64,000 nt of DNA, from positions 2,170,001-2,234,000 of the forward strand of contig OX621266.1 of the NCBI GenBank assembly GCA_951640165.1, read 5' to 3'. How positions within the stretch are numbered: position 1 is the stretch's first letter; every line of letters starts with the position of its first letter. The notes under the pieces are model-generated. The model saw only the letters and a list, made by a program, of their open reading frames with translations, did not search any database and was not told the DNA's origin. The position numbers and the translations under genes are program-made. Positions 21,789 to 32,530 of the stretch are shown here, piece by piece. The stretch is from Pseudoips prasinana. Its lineage: Eukaryota > Arthropoda > Insecta > Lepidoptera > Nolidae.

Positions 21789-22223
21789 CTGCAAAAGTAT
21801 GTTCATATTACTCAAGATTATTAATACAACATACTGCAAAAAGGCTAGCAGACAAGCCGGAACTTTAGGGTGCGCTAGGTCTCTATAATTACGGCTGTAT
21901 TACGGTGCATTTAAGTCTCAAATTATGATGAGCTTAAATCCAAACCAGCCTAAATAAATTCAGAGAAATAAAAATATTCATAAAGCCCAGGTAAATAGAT
22001 CGCTATATTTAGTTATTCGCTTAGTTACGTAATATCGGATTGTTGTCAAGATTTTATCTAGCTCAAGCAACATGGATCTAAGGTATCTGCTTTATAATAA
22101 ATACTATATATAAAATAAAAATAATAATAGGAGACACTTGGGCATGGGCTAGGATTCAGGGTATCACTCACACGTTGTCCATTCCACCCCCACATGATTT
22201 ATCTGATATTGGCAATGACTCAC

Positions 22224-22375
22224 CTAAAGACATAGTATTTTCAGTCTTATCGTCTTGGTTAGCGTAGAACACGCTTTCACCAATCATACAGCCTCCGTCA
22301 GGAGTGCGACCACCGTTCAGATTGACGGCCGCCGCGCAAAGAAGCGTTATACGTGGCTCGTTCTCAGCTATAGGT
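22224..22375 (-). CDS. syd: syd exon: CAAAVNLNGGRTPDGG block
   Basis: Enters in phase 2 and leaves in phase 1 (152 nt). The acceptor is atttctag and the donor gtgagt. It translates as PIAENEPRITLLCAAAVNLN, then GGRTPDGGCMIGESVFYAN. The start aligns with [20 protein letters not shown] of JIP3, at the beginning of the folded C-terminal half. The phase join to the exon at 23230 regenerates the conserved CR-P dipeptide. Confidence 0.92.
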
Positions 22376-22920
22376 CTAGAAATTGTGAAATAATTTTAGG
22401 TGGAAAATTTTCAATAGCTTTTTGTGGTTTATTTGCCTTAGTGGTAATAGAGAGATGTGTTTTTGTCGTGAGACTGCATCCCTTATAAGAATATAATCAA
22501 CTACTATACAAATAAGTGCTTTTGCCATATCGACTATCAGTGACGTATCAATTACAAAGAACCTTAAATCAGAGGTACTTTTACAGCTGACTGGTCAGTA
22601 TATATATATGTATATCATATATTTTAATTATCTGCAATAAAATTAAAATTGTAATTTCGTACCAAAATTGCAACACTATCTCCAGTTTTACGGCCAGGAT
22701 TTACTACATAGGCCAATTTTTATTCAACTGTAAACTTGATAATTACAACTGTTAATCTAAGAGCCGACTCAAAAGTATATCCCGAGGGGCTAATTTATTT
22801 GTATGTAACTTGACCCCTATGGCTAATGGTAATCAACAAACTTAAAATTAATTCTTCTGGATAAACGTAAAGGATTCTTTAAAGTCTCTAATAATATATA
22901 AACTTGTTGGTAGTATAACA

Positions 22921-23172
22921 ATCCTGGGATATTATTCACACACGGTGATCCGATCCCATCTAAGCAGAGCTTGTACAGATAACTAATATACTACTTTTCG
23001 TTTGTAAATACATACTTACGTATATAGATAATTACATACAGACTCAGGAAACAGACATGTTCATGTACACAATTATCTGTCATGGGTGGAAATCGAAAAC
23101 ACGAATCGACCTGTACGCCACAGGTCGATGGCCACAGGCATGGCAGGCATTTACCAAACAACTACGCCACAG
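22921..23172 (-). mobile_element. SINE family B, inverted
   Basis: Minus-strand copy with the tail ATCCTGGGATATTATT, body AAGCTCTGCTTAGATGGGATC, and a degraded tRNA head near 23090-23170. Confidence 0.78.
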
Positions 23173-23229
23173 GTCCCTAAACCCTCTAAATAAAAAATCA
23201 TTATACATGGACATAAAAATAAAACCAAC

Positions 23230-23378
23230 CTGCAGAAAACCGGCACTGGTACCGGTACCCCGCCGGATGACAAGGAAGTGCAGGAGCTCGGGCCTTTCTG
23301 TCCTTGGCCACTTTTGCTCGGCAAGCTCCACCCGTACTCCTGCGTACGCCCATCCTCCTTGCGAACGTGTGCCCGCAC
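23230..23378 (-). CDS. syd: syd exon: VRxHVRxxDGR / GWSLP block
   Basis: Forty-nine codons plus two bases, phase 0 in and phase 2 out; acceptor gggtag, donor gttggt. VRAHVRKEDGRTQEYGWSLP is collinear with [20 protein letters not shown] of JIP3, and the end (VPVPVPVFC) matches NVPVPVYCR. GC-rich relative to the surrounding intron. An inverted SINE ends roughly 60 bp from its donor. Confidence 0.93.
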
Positions 23379-23847
23379 CTACCCACAACTCTCATGTGTA
23401 CGATCATCACCAACAACCGAAACATATACCACCCATATAAGCAAGTTAAAAACAAAGGAACAAAAGCATAAAATAAACACAAATGTACATTAAACTTATT
23501 AATTAGCGTAAAAATAACATCTATCAACTAATGTGAAATATCACTTTACACATGCCTAAAACTAATATCACTTAAAGTCACTAGCACTTTTTAATAACTT
23601 GGTGCGGTCATTCTTTCAGCTGTAAACAAAAAAGGAAAGGAAATTAGGTGGAGGAGAGGAATAAAATTAAAACCAAACACACAAATAGTACACTGAGGAA
23701 ACACAGCACGGAGCACAGGAGGAAACTCGGAAACACATGATGCAAGCCAACAATTCCGTGGATGATGCGTTGCAAAAGCTGATCATGAAATGCTTAAGCC
23801 ATGACTAGTGTACCTACATGAGATTTAATATTGTTTATTCATTTATC

Positions 23848-24029
23848 AGAGGAGGATACCGAGGGAATATCTACCTGAGGAAGGGCAGCAGCTTCCTTCT
23901 GATTACTATGACTATCTTACTGCGATCGCCAACCCGCCTGCCAAGCGTGGCGATTATAGCATATCCCCTCAAGACGATTCTTGAGGGAGGCTTGTCCAGC
24001 AGTGGACTTATTTAGCTGTAATGATGATT
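23848..24029 (+). mobile_element. LINE 3'-end fragment (GCAGCAGCTTCCTTCTG family)
   Basis: Second and better-preserved copy of the fragment at 19935, ending CTTGTCCAGCAGTGGACTTA with a GTAATGATGAT tail. Confidence 0.65.
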
Positions 24030-24856
24030 CATTTATCAGTGAGGGCATAGTCACGAGTTGAGTTAGCTCCGTATGTCTCTGTTTTGAATAAAAGACTCTT
24101 GTCTTATTTCTTCTGCATGGACTAACCGCTTAACGTGCCATCCGAAGCACGGAAACTTGAAAATTAGGCTACTAAGGCGGTCCGCCGTTAGTTAGTCTAG
24201 TGGCTTATCCACTTAATGGGTAACAGATATGTTTCTACGCGATTGGTGTTTGGACTTTATTGCAAATCAATGGATTTATAGCCCACATGGGCCCCCGTCA
24301 GGTCAGGATCGGAAGGTGCTACATTACCAACATGAGGTCTTCAACAGCAGATTGGTCCCCACAAAGTCCTTTTTGAAATCTGGGGGTGGTAATCCAATGC
24401 ATTCGCAAGACGATTTACAACTACCGCCAAACTTTTACCACCACCTTAGGCAAATACTTCAGGAAGTGGAAAATCAAGGTGAAGTCTACAAAAAGTGCAG
24501 CCATGTTCTTTTTGCCGGCCAATTTCGATTCACAAACCTAACCTGATAAAATATTCGGCGTGCCCATTGCTAGGGAGACGAAAGCCAAATATGTCAAAAA
24601 ATACGTGAAACTTGACCTAAACTACAGCGAGCATCTGTATACAGTGCGTAATCATCTTTCCTGATTCCTGAATATACGCAATAAAATTCCCCTTGCACTG
24701 GCAAATACATTTTTGGATCCATTATTACTAACGCCGATGATCGAACAGACCGCGACTAGCGTTCTATATCTATTCCCAGACGCTTTAAAGCGTTAATCGT
24801 TTATTCTTTGTAGGCTTGAGCACTCGCTCCACTCTATGGTTTGGTTCGTCTGCTCT

Positions 24857-24894
24857 AACGTTTGCAGTTAGCCCCTAGGCTAACTGCAAACGTT
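24857..24894. repeat. Perfect hairpin, 17-bp arms
   Basis: AACGTTTGCAGTTAGCC is followed after CCTA by its exact reverse complement. Confidence 0.95.
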
Positions 24895-25354
24895 TTAACA
24901 AAAAGATATACTAGGTCCGAAATGTATGTTTTCTTTCGAAGTCTTGGTTTTACGCGCCATGTGAATCAGTGCTATAGAAGTGGCACACCAAGGCCGAATT
25001 TATTAATTTTTTAAATCAGGTAAAGTTGTGTTAGTACGTTGGTACTAAATTTGTAAATTAGTCAACAACAAATATTGGCTGGTAAATATAAATGCACGTA
25101 CTCGTTATTTAGACTTTTCATATCGTTGATAAATTCGGTCCTAAATAAATTATGGTCTTCACAATACAGTTCTAAATAGGTAGTCATCTGCGCTAATATT
25201 ATAACCTCTGTTCGAGCAACGTATATTTCAATTCTTATAAAAGTTACGTCGTAACTGTAACTGGTTCTGCTAAAGGCAGGTCGTCTTCCATGCTCACTCT
25301 GCCTGTGTTAATCTTGGCCAAGGACCATTAAGTCCTTACGCTAAGCTGTGCCTT

Positions 25355-25480
25355 CACCATCATCATCATCATGTCAGCCAATGTACGTCGATTGCTGGAC
25401 ATAAGCCTACCCAAAGAATGGGTGATATACCATAATCGCCACGCTTGGTAGACGGGTTGGCGCTCGCAGTTTGATGGTCA
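25355..25480 (-). mobile_element. LINE 3'-end fragment, inverted
   Basis: Reverse-complement relative of 23848-24029: ATCATCATCATGTCAGCCAA at one end, then GCTGGACATAAGCCT and CGCCACGCTTGG. Confidence 0.6.
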
Positions 25481-26266
25481 TAGTTCATAAAAATCTTGAA
25501 TCCGTGTATTGTGGGAAATATTATCACCGCGGAAAAAATATCCTTTTTACATATTGTATCCTTTTTGTTAATGGAACATAAACAACATGGGAGTCTTCTT
25601 CATCCTTGCGTTTTTTGTTTATTAGTGTCTGCTCTAGTGTAATTCATTGCAGCAAATTTCAATTATTAAGGTAACTGCTATCTGGCTTCGTAACCCATTG
25701 GGATCCAGTAATTCTGATCTGACTTCTGAATATCTGTATTGATTCTTATAAAGTGCTCAGGTGCACGGAGGGAAGTCCTTTAACTAATCGAAACACATGC
25801 TCGTTTGTTCCGTACAAGAATCGTACCAAATAGACTCGATCAAACATAACACTTGGGAGCAGAGGTTGTCAATGAGTTGTTGAAAATCTGATACACTGGC
25901 GAACGGGACCCGCGATACCGAATACCCGCAACTTATTATAGCACAGAATATAAATTAGCTAAAGTGCGAAATGATGGCGAAGATGGAGGGAAAAAGGGAT
26001 TAAGTAGGGGAAAGTGGGGTAATTACGAACCCCTAAGGGAAAATTGTAATAAAACAAAAAAATACAAAGTAACAAAAGTCATTTATTGATAAATGTCAAC
26101 TTAACCTAATCATTCTTATACTCTCATAATTAACTTTGACAAAGTTTTAGTATAAAATCAAAATTTAAAGGAAAAACAAAAGGTTTAGTGTCCGGGTTTA
26201 CCCGACGCATGTCGGGTAATTGCGGACGGCTTATGGGGTAATCACGAACATAGCCTAATTGGCACA

Positions 26267-26480
26267 CAAATCACAGAGAAATCCTCTAGATGTACTTTCA
26301 CCACTGGTACAATTTTCGTGGGCCCAGCGTTTACAATTATAGCATATTATCCAGTCTTCGATTATTGGAGTTTCATATTTTTCATTACAAATCAAACAAT
26401 AATATTCTTCTTCGTCCTCCGGGGATTGATTGTTGGATTTCTTTTTCTTATGTGAAACATGGTCATGTTCGAAATCCTTT
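26267..26480 (-). pseudogene. pogo transposase PHD-like zinc finger
   Basis: Minus-strand reading DFEHDHVSHKKKKSNNQSPE, then YYCLICNEKY, WIICYNCKRWAHENC and FLCDLCAN with a stop. The Cys4-His-Cys3 spacing is that of a PHD-like finger, common at the C-terminus of insect Tigger/Jerky-like transposases. It is separated from the basic tail by a second frame change near 26480. Confidence 0.75.
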
Positions 26481-26484
26481 AAAT

Positions 26485-26862
26485 TTAAGTCTTATTTTCT
26501 CCTTTTTCCTCTTTTTTCTTCTTTTCTTGTTGTACTTTAAAATTTATAACAGCTTTCTTTTTTTTATTTGTATTTTCTGTCTTTAGGTTTTCTTTTTGTT
26601 CTGCTTTCTTCCTCCTTTTTTCCTCTTTTTCTTCTAAAGCATCTTTTATTGGGGTACTGGTTATAATAATTGAATGTTTCTTTCTGGACTTTCGCATATT
26701 CTTTGGTTGTTGTAGCTGTGGAATACTGACGATATTTTCAAGAGGAGTTGATGTATTAAATACTGGTAAAGGGGTTACTGATTTGCGCTGAACAATCTGC
26801 GCTTCGGGTGTTACCACCCTTTGAAAAGACGGTGACGTTGCTAGCTGATCATCAGAGGCCAC
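26485..26862 (-). pseudogene. pogo transposase C-terminal basic tail, frameshifted
   Basis: Continuous with the transposase except for a one-base frame change at about 26850 (VASDDQLATSPSF follows HEM in the other frame). It contains a Lys/Glu-rich stretch and NMRKSRKKHS, a likely nuclear localisation signal, and ends at a stop at 26485. Confidence 0.75.
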
Positions 26863-28241
26863 ATTTCATGCATATAAGGCTCCATCGGTGCTATCTGAGT
26901 TTCAAGTGTCGCTGATTCTAGTATAGATGGTGACAGTTGCATGTGAGCATGAGATGTCATTGCGTTTTCGATAGATGGAGACGGTGCAATTTGGGCATTA
27001 GATGTTACTGCCCCTTGCACATTTGATGTCGATGCTATCTGAATGTCAGGCAATCTCAAGTCGGAAAACATTTCCTCAAATTTAGTAGTATCTAATGGAA
27101 AAATACCGGTTGCTTTGAAGCCATTTGCAGCTTTCTCTATATTGCTGATGCGATTAAAAGCTTTAGTAAAAATTTCCACAACTTCAAACTGTGTAATTTT
27201 ACGCCCATTTGTAGCCATGTACAAGTCGCATTCCTTGTTATACGCAGTCTTGAGAGGTCCAAAATATGTTAAGTCCAGAGGCTGCATACGATGCGATGTA
27301 TGTGGCGGAAGGGATAACAGCACTATTCCATTTTGGCGACAAAGCAGATAGCAAGCAAGACTTACATGGCTTTCGTGATTGTCTAACACGAGTAGAGTAG
27401 GTTCTTCAACAGTTGGTTTTGCAAATGAAATAAAATGATGTAACCAATCTATGAATAAGTTTTCATTGATCCAACCCGAATCACTAACTGTCGCTACCAT
27501 TTCAGCGTTGCCTCCACGCAGCAGCAGAGCATTCATTCGCTTTCTCTTGCAAATAAAAAACGGCGGGACGTACTTCCCTGAAGCGCTGAATGCGCAAACG
27601 ACAGTTGTTGTGATGCCCCTCTCACTACTTGTGGCCATGCCGACTTGTTTTTGTCCTTTTGGAGCTAATATCTTCGAATTTCTTTGTACATTTGAAATAC
27701 TGGTTTCGTCAATATTATAAATGCGGTTAGCATTAAACTGATGTTTTTTTTGTAACGCTTCGATGTTATCGAAGAATATCTTTACTTCATTTGAATTAAA
27801 TGCTGTTATGCTATTGATAGAAGTGGCTTCGGGTTTCAGAAGAGAAATATTGGGATGTCTTTTTATGAAACCATAATACCAATCTTTTCCCGCCATTGCA
27901 GTATTTTTATCAAAATTATGCTTTAATTTATTTACTTCAGCAAATTTGAAAGCTATTTTTCGCACCATCTCTATAGTTAGACCATAAAATAGTTTGCTGC
28001 ATTTTAATATGTGATCTTCTAATTCCGTTTCTTGCCCTTCCATAAATATGGCCTTCCTTCCAGTTTGTGGCATCTTCACAACGTCTTTATTGAGATAGTC
28101 GTGAATAGTGCTCTTTGGAACAGCATATGCAGTGGCTGCTTTTCCTAACGACAGCGTCTTTTTTCTAACTTCTTGAACAGCTTTTTCAAGATCTTCTAAT
28201 TTATATTTGGTCTCCGTCTTCCTTTTGTAGTTACGCGGCAT
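26841..28241 (-). CDS. pogo-like DDE_1 transposase, main open frame
   Basis: 466 codons from an ATG at 28241. Residues about 10-55 form a pipsqueak-type helix-turn-helix (KYKLEDLEKAVQEVRKK to STIHDYLN). Residues about 60-135 form a CENPB-type DNA-binding domain (GLTIEMVRKIAFKFAEV, GKDWYYGFIKRHPNISL). The DDE_1 catalytic core has D178 (YNIDETSI), D287 (LVLDNHESH) and D323 (QPLD), the complete pogo triad. A Ser/Ala/Ile-rich tail follows and then a stop. The natural protein probably continues: a one-base shift near 26850 leads into the basic tail at 26485-26862 and the zinc finger at 26267. The catalytic part is uninterrupted, so the insertion is fairly young. Confidence 0.92.
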   Translation of the reverse strand: MPRNYKRKTETKYKLEDLEKAVQEVRKKTLSLGKAATAYAVPKSTIHDYLNKDVVKMPQTGRKAIFMEGQETELEDHILKCSKLFYGLTIEMVRKIAFKFAEVNKLKHNFDKNTAMAGKDWYYGFIKRHPNISLLKPEATSINSITAFNSNEVKIFFDNIEALQKKHQFNANRIYNIDETSISNVQRNSKILAPKGQKQVGMATSSERGITTTVVCAFSASGKYVPPFFICKRKRMNALLLRGGNAEMVATVSDSGWINENLFIDWLHHFISFAKPTVEEPTLLVLDNHESHVSLACYLLCRQNGIVLLSLPPHTSHRMQPLDLTYFGPLKTAYNKECDLYMATNGRKITQFEVVEIFTKAFNRISNIEKAANGFKATGIFPLDTTKFEEMFSDLRLPDIQIASTSNVQGAVTSNAQIAPSPSIENAMTSHAHMQLSPSILESATLETQIAPMEPYMHEMWPLMIS

Positions 28242-29159
28242 CTGAAATATTTTTGGAGTTTTAAAATTGTTAAACCCTTAGCAATAAACAGCAAAAAAAG
28301 TAAATTATATAAAGTAAATTATAACAAGGGGTAATCACAAACATCCGAGATTGCCCCACTCAAATCGTTCGCGATTACCCGAAACGGACCAAAAGTAAAA
28401 TTATTAAATTTTTAGAGCTTAGAAACTGGCAATGCACGTGGTGATTATTGAAATAAGTTACATATTTAGTCATTACTTCACAACAAAAATGTCAGATTTC
28501 TACGTTTTGAATGGAGCATTATACACGCATTCAATTTGTCTTGCAAAATTAGATGAATTATCTAGAAAACATAAAAAATCACTTACCTTTGTCACCAAAC
28601 GCAGCCTCACCTCACTAGTTACTGTTCGGCACTAAAGTCGAGTCCGACTTGCGGATGCGTCATTCGAGATATCTACTATCTCTTTTGTAACGTCTAATAC
28701 CTTAGTGTTCGCCATTACCCGCCGTCCGTGATTCCCCCATTCTCCCCTAAATATGATGGACGAAGGTATGAATGATAGCACAAAAGTTACAGTATAAAAT
28801 ATATTATGTAACTACTGTACACGTAAATACGATACAAAATGACGATAAAAAAATAATTTACTGTATTTGTAAACAGTAAATAACTGAACATTATGCAGAT
28901 ATGAGAAATGAAGTATAATTACGAGATTTTTTAAGTAATATATTAGAATTTCATTTCTCCTATAAGCATCATCCTTTATTCTTTATTCGTTATTGCACAC
29001 AGAAATACATATTCATATAAGTCATTAGAGCTAGCATGTACACAGGCGAGCTTAACTCAACTATGAGTTCTCTTCCAGCAAACCTTTGTCAGAGTGAGAG
29101 CTTATATGAGATGGGTTAGAAACAGTGCACAACAATTTGACTTAAAAAAAAAATACAAA

Positions 29160-29740
29160 AACAGAATTTACCAGTGGTAAATAAATATATACATAAACCT
29201 GCTTACTAATACTACATACTAAGTTACTTACGTAACTACATACCTAATTATATAACATAAATATTAAACATATAATATATACATAAATATTAACTGCCTG
29301 CCTGCTTAGTTAATTGAAAGAAGTGTTCTTTTGTTTTTCTCTTAAACACGTCAAGAGATGTTGTAGCGCGAATCGAATGTGGAGGGGCATTCCACAAACG
29401 CACTGCTTGAACAGTAAATGATCCATCATACCGGCTTGAGGAGTGAGAAGACATTCGAAGTAGAAGTGAAGTGGTTGAACGACAGATTTTTTCTCGCGGG
29501 ACTAAATACTCATCGCTTGAGTCATTTTACAAATGCTTTAGACGATTTAGTTTAACAAGGCTAGGTAATAAATTTCCAATTTCAATGCTTTTGAAGAAGA
29601 AGGAAAGCATGACCCTGCGCGTATTTAACCAGAAAATGTGAGCAATATCTGATCTATTAGTGTTTATAAAAGAGTTTGACATTTTATGTGTTGTACCACC
29701 ATCTTCTAGCGGTATTGTTCTTGGGATTAAAGGCATTACT
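29160..29740 (-). mobile_element. 5'-truncated LINE, ORF2 C-terminus
   Basis: Minus strand around 29300-29430 reads DGSFTVQAVRLWNAPPHSIR then ATTSLDVFKRKTKEHFFQL and a stop. This is the conserved end of LINE ORF2 proteins; compare NAQAVRLWNELP in the element at 39.6 kb. An A+T-rich 3' UTR extends toward 29160. Confidence 0.7.
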
Positions 29741-30770
29741 TTTTCATTTGGCTGGCTTTTAAAAGAGTTTAAAAATTAAAGTTAAACAAAAATTTTAATC
29801 ACGCTATAGCCATCTTACAATTATTTCGGCGCCCACGAATTTCGGCGAAATCCCCTCGCAGGTATACTTTGTGTGACCAATATAGTTGTTTAGTGTTCAC
29901 CCTTGGTTAATTTAGCAGAATAGTTCAGTGAGCGCGTCATGTACCTTTTCTTATGAACATATGATTCTCATACTATAATCGACTCAAAATATTTGTAACG
30001 GGCTTTAAGAGTTTTAGTATATTAGTAGTAGTATTGATTCCGATTTGCATCATTAGGGTTGAAGGGTTAAGTGTCTTTTGTATCCGTAGATATCATATTA
30101 AGTCCAATCGTAGTAAGTTCGCTCGAGAATAATTTATCAACTGTGAGCATTGCCTTTTAATAAATATTTACAAAACCACCGCCGCTTTATAGAATAAAAA
30201 TAATTCTCTTGTGTAAATTCCGCAAAAGGACTACTTACTGTGTGATTTTACAACTGAAACAACTTAGTGCGCATCGGCTTGGAAAACTTCAAATAACATT
30301 TGAAATTGAATCTTATTACGTCAATTATATATAGCTTTTAAAATAACAAAGGCACGCGTTGCCCTAATCAGGGACAAAAATGGTAATCCAAAACGTATCA
30401 GAATAGTTATTTGCTTTGTAAAGACGATTAATGAAATTTGAGACACACCTGATATAGAAGGGCGAATTAAAAGATAAAAAAGCGCAGGCCTTTGTTATAT
30501 TATAGGCCTAATATTAAAGCAAGCATTCGGTACATTTTTCAAAAGGCGTAACTAACAAGTAGTTCCTTTTGTCGAGGTAGCGATTCTATAGCAATATAAA
30601 AAATACCCGCACCAAATCAGGAGTAGAATTATTACAATAAAGGTTAGAGAACATCAGAGCATGAGACGGACCGGTTACCAACACTCGCGGGCAGAAAATC
30701 AAATAACAGATTAAAAAATCTTTAAATCGAGCTATACGTAACGTATAGCACCACGTTTAATAGAATGTTT

Positions 30771-30816
30771 ATGGACTTTCCAGATAGCTCTTATTAGAAC
30801 TATTTGGAAAGTCCAT
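30771..30816. repeat. Imperfect hairpin, 17-bp arms
   Basis: ATGGACTTTCCAGATAG pairs with CTATTTGGAAAGTCCAT (one mismatch) over a 12-base spacer. Confidence 0.9.
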
Positions 30817-31425
30817 GCGAAACCAGGCCAACGAGTTGTCGTCTTATAGAATATTACCAATGTAAATGTATACTTATGCACTAAATCCTCTCAAAACTAT
30901 AATATCAACTACGTTATCAATAGAATTAAATATCAGTCCGAGATTGCTACATATATTAAAATACTATATAAAAACGAAATGTTCAAGTAATATATTGTAC
31001 ACATTTGACATAGTAGCACTAGTGACTATATGTTATCAAACTTTGAATTGGAAACATTTAACAGATAGAGATAACACCCCTAGTAAAAATTTGTAAAAAC
31101 AAGATTGTTTCAAGGTTCGGAATGTCAGTTTCAACAATTAACTAGTTAGAAGCAATTTAATTACGCAAAATACCGCTATGAATTCCTATAGTAAATGCAG
31201 GGTATGCCTGGGAAAATGTATTTTAGTCATTTATTTTTATTATATGTTTTATCAATAAATTGAAAATGATGTAACTTATATATTTATAATACATTTAATT
31301 ACATACCACACACTACAGCGTAACATTTATTCTAAAACTTATGTAACAAATGTCATATGTATGATAATCTGGTAGCGATACTTTGCCATTGCTTAAATTG
31401 TGTTTTTTTATTGGAATCATGTTAA

Positions 31426-31477
31426 ACCCTGTACTTAAGGAGTACAGGTTTGACCCTGTACTCCTTAAGTACAGGGT
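31426..31477. repeat. Perfect hairpin, 23-bp arms
   Basis: The arm starting ACCCTGTACTTAAGG is repeated as an exact inverted copy after a 6-base spacer. Confidence 0.95.
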
Positions 31478-31825
31478 AATGGACTTGGGTGGCACCCAAA
31501 TACCGTATGTTTTGTATGCCCAGACTTTAAGTTAAATGTTTCATAGTCGAAGCCTATATAATATCAAATAGTACCTACAATCAAACCAATAATGGTCCAC
31601 TTTTTCATGAATGAAATCAACTTTCGTTAATATTAAAATTTGCTCAAACTGACATTGTCCTACTGACGCTGAAATTATAATAACCATAAAATAAAAAACA
31701 ATAAAAATGTGTCACCGACCTATTATTTCAATACTAGATAATTATTCCTCCTTGTTTTGATACCAATAAAACAATCTTGTTTTGACTATTTACAGCACAA
31801 AAAATCACAATCAATAGTACCATAC

Positions 31826-31991
31826 CTGTCGGAACTGCTCGCTCCTCTCATGTCTGCGAGAATGTTGGTGATCAGTCAATTGAATCTCGAAGAAGTCGGC
31901 TTGAGTGCGCGAATGACGCAACGCTGGTTGTGGCGCGGCTACGGCGCGGAGATGAGGGGTAGACAGAGGTCTTTGCGGTCGGTCGCTCGTG
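31826..31991 (-). CDS. syd: syd exon: proline/arginine linker
   Basis: One base plus 55 codons; it enters in phase 2 (completing a serine codon with the previous exon) and leaves in phase 0. Acceptor ctttacag, donor gtatgg. It encodes a poorly conserved linker (RPLSTPHLRAVAAPQPALRH) and then SRRHERSEQFRQ, equivalent to ARREQKREQYRQ in JIP3, which joins VRAHVRKEDGR of the next exon. Identification rests on that tail, the phase match and position; the middle alone would not be recognisable. Confidence 0.88.
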
Positions 31992-32124
31992 CTGTAAAGA
32001 CAGTGGTATTGCTATAACTTTGATATACAGTACGATGACAAAACTGGTCGTTTCTGGATCATTTGTCACACCATGATTTTGTTATTTGAAAATAGAATGC
32101 AGTATGTGACATTTTCACACACTG

Positions 32125-32530
32125 CGTTTATGATGAATTTGTGGTCTAGCGGTAGCGTGTTCACCCGCAGATAACGAGGTCCTGGTTTGAAATCCCAGGT
32201 CAGGCCAAAAGTGATTCTGGGACTTTTCTGTAAAAATAAAATTTTCTCAGCATCAACCCAAAGTCTGAGAGTTGGCGGTATTATACCACGGGGGTATAAC
32301 ACCGCCAACTCTCAGAGAGCCTCCTCGGAGAGCACGTAAAGCCGTCGGTCCTGTGCCTGACTTCTTTCCGGTCGTGTCGCTAGGCATCCCATCGGATCAT
32401 GAGAGTGATGGAATAGAAAGTGCTCCTGTGTTTGCACACACACTTGAGCACAATAATATGTCCCGCGCAGATTTCTGTTGAGACTGGCTGCCGTGGCCGA
32501 AATTCGGCTAGGAGGACATTATTATTATTA
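32125..32530 (+). mobile_element. tRNA-headed SINE, family C, with internal inverted duplication
   Basis: A box TGGTCTAGCGGTAGCG, B box GGTTTGAAATCCC (32139-32200), then a body including CTCCTCGGAGAGCACGTAAA and an end AATTCGGCTAGGAGGACATT(ATT)n. A hairpin at 32264-32316 interrupts the body. Confidence 0.75.
32264..32316. repeat. Hairpin, 24-bp arms
   Basis: TCTGAGAGTTGGCGGTATTA and onward is followed after 5 bases by its inverted copy with one mismatch. Confidence 0.93.

Larger units (their letters stand above)
23379..26004. other. syd intron, distal part
   Basis: Holds a LINE 3'-end fragment (23848-24029), a perfect hairpin (24857-24894) and an inverted LINE-end scrap (25355-25480). A plus-strand open frame at 24229-24546 has no recognisable similarity and I do not call it a gene. 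Confidence 0.55.
26018..28736. repeat. Subterminal GGTAATYRCGRAC motifs of the pogo element
   Basis: Copies at 26018, 26215 and 26237 (plus strand), 28330 (plus, GGTAATCACAAAC), and 28367, 28707 and 28724 (minus). They cluster within 250-420 bp of the two ends and extend the terminal repeat, so they are likely transposase-binding sites. Confidence 0.75.
26005..28749 (-). mobile_element. pogo/Tigger-type DNA transposon
   Basis: Flanked by TA and matching ends of about 26 bp: TAGGGGAAAGTGGGGTAATT at 26005 and, inverted, TAGGGGAGAATGGGGGAATC at 28749. The element is 2.7 kb and carries one transposase on the minus strand (same direction as syd) plus repeated subterminal GGTAATYRCGRAC motifs. pogo elements move by cut-and-paste and duplicate TA. 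The transposase has frameshifts only in its C-terminal part. Confidence 0.9.
28750..31825. other. syd intron with LINE fragment and hairpins
   Basis: Contains a minus-strand LINE 3' fragment (29160-29740), a 17-bp imperfect hairpin (30771-30816) and a 23-bp perfect hairpin (31426-31477). Otherwise A+T-rich with no gene signal. Confidence 0.55.

Noticed and set aside
24229..24546. 105-codon plus-strand frame
   Set aside because: No similarity recognised, no splice or repeat context; could be old transposon debris.
26290..26586. 98-codon Phe/Leu-rich plus-strand frame resembling a membrane protein
   Set aside because: It is the antisense shadow of the Lys/Glu-rich tail and zinc finger of the pogo transposase.
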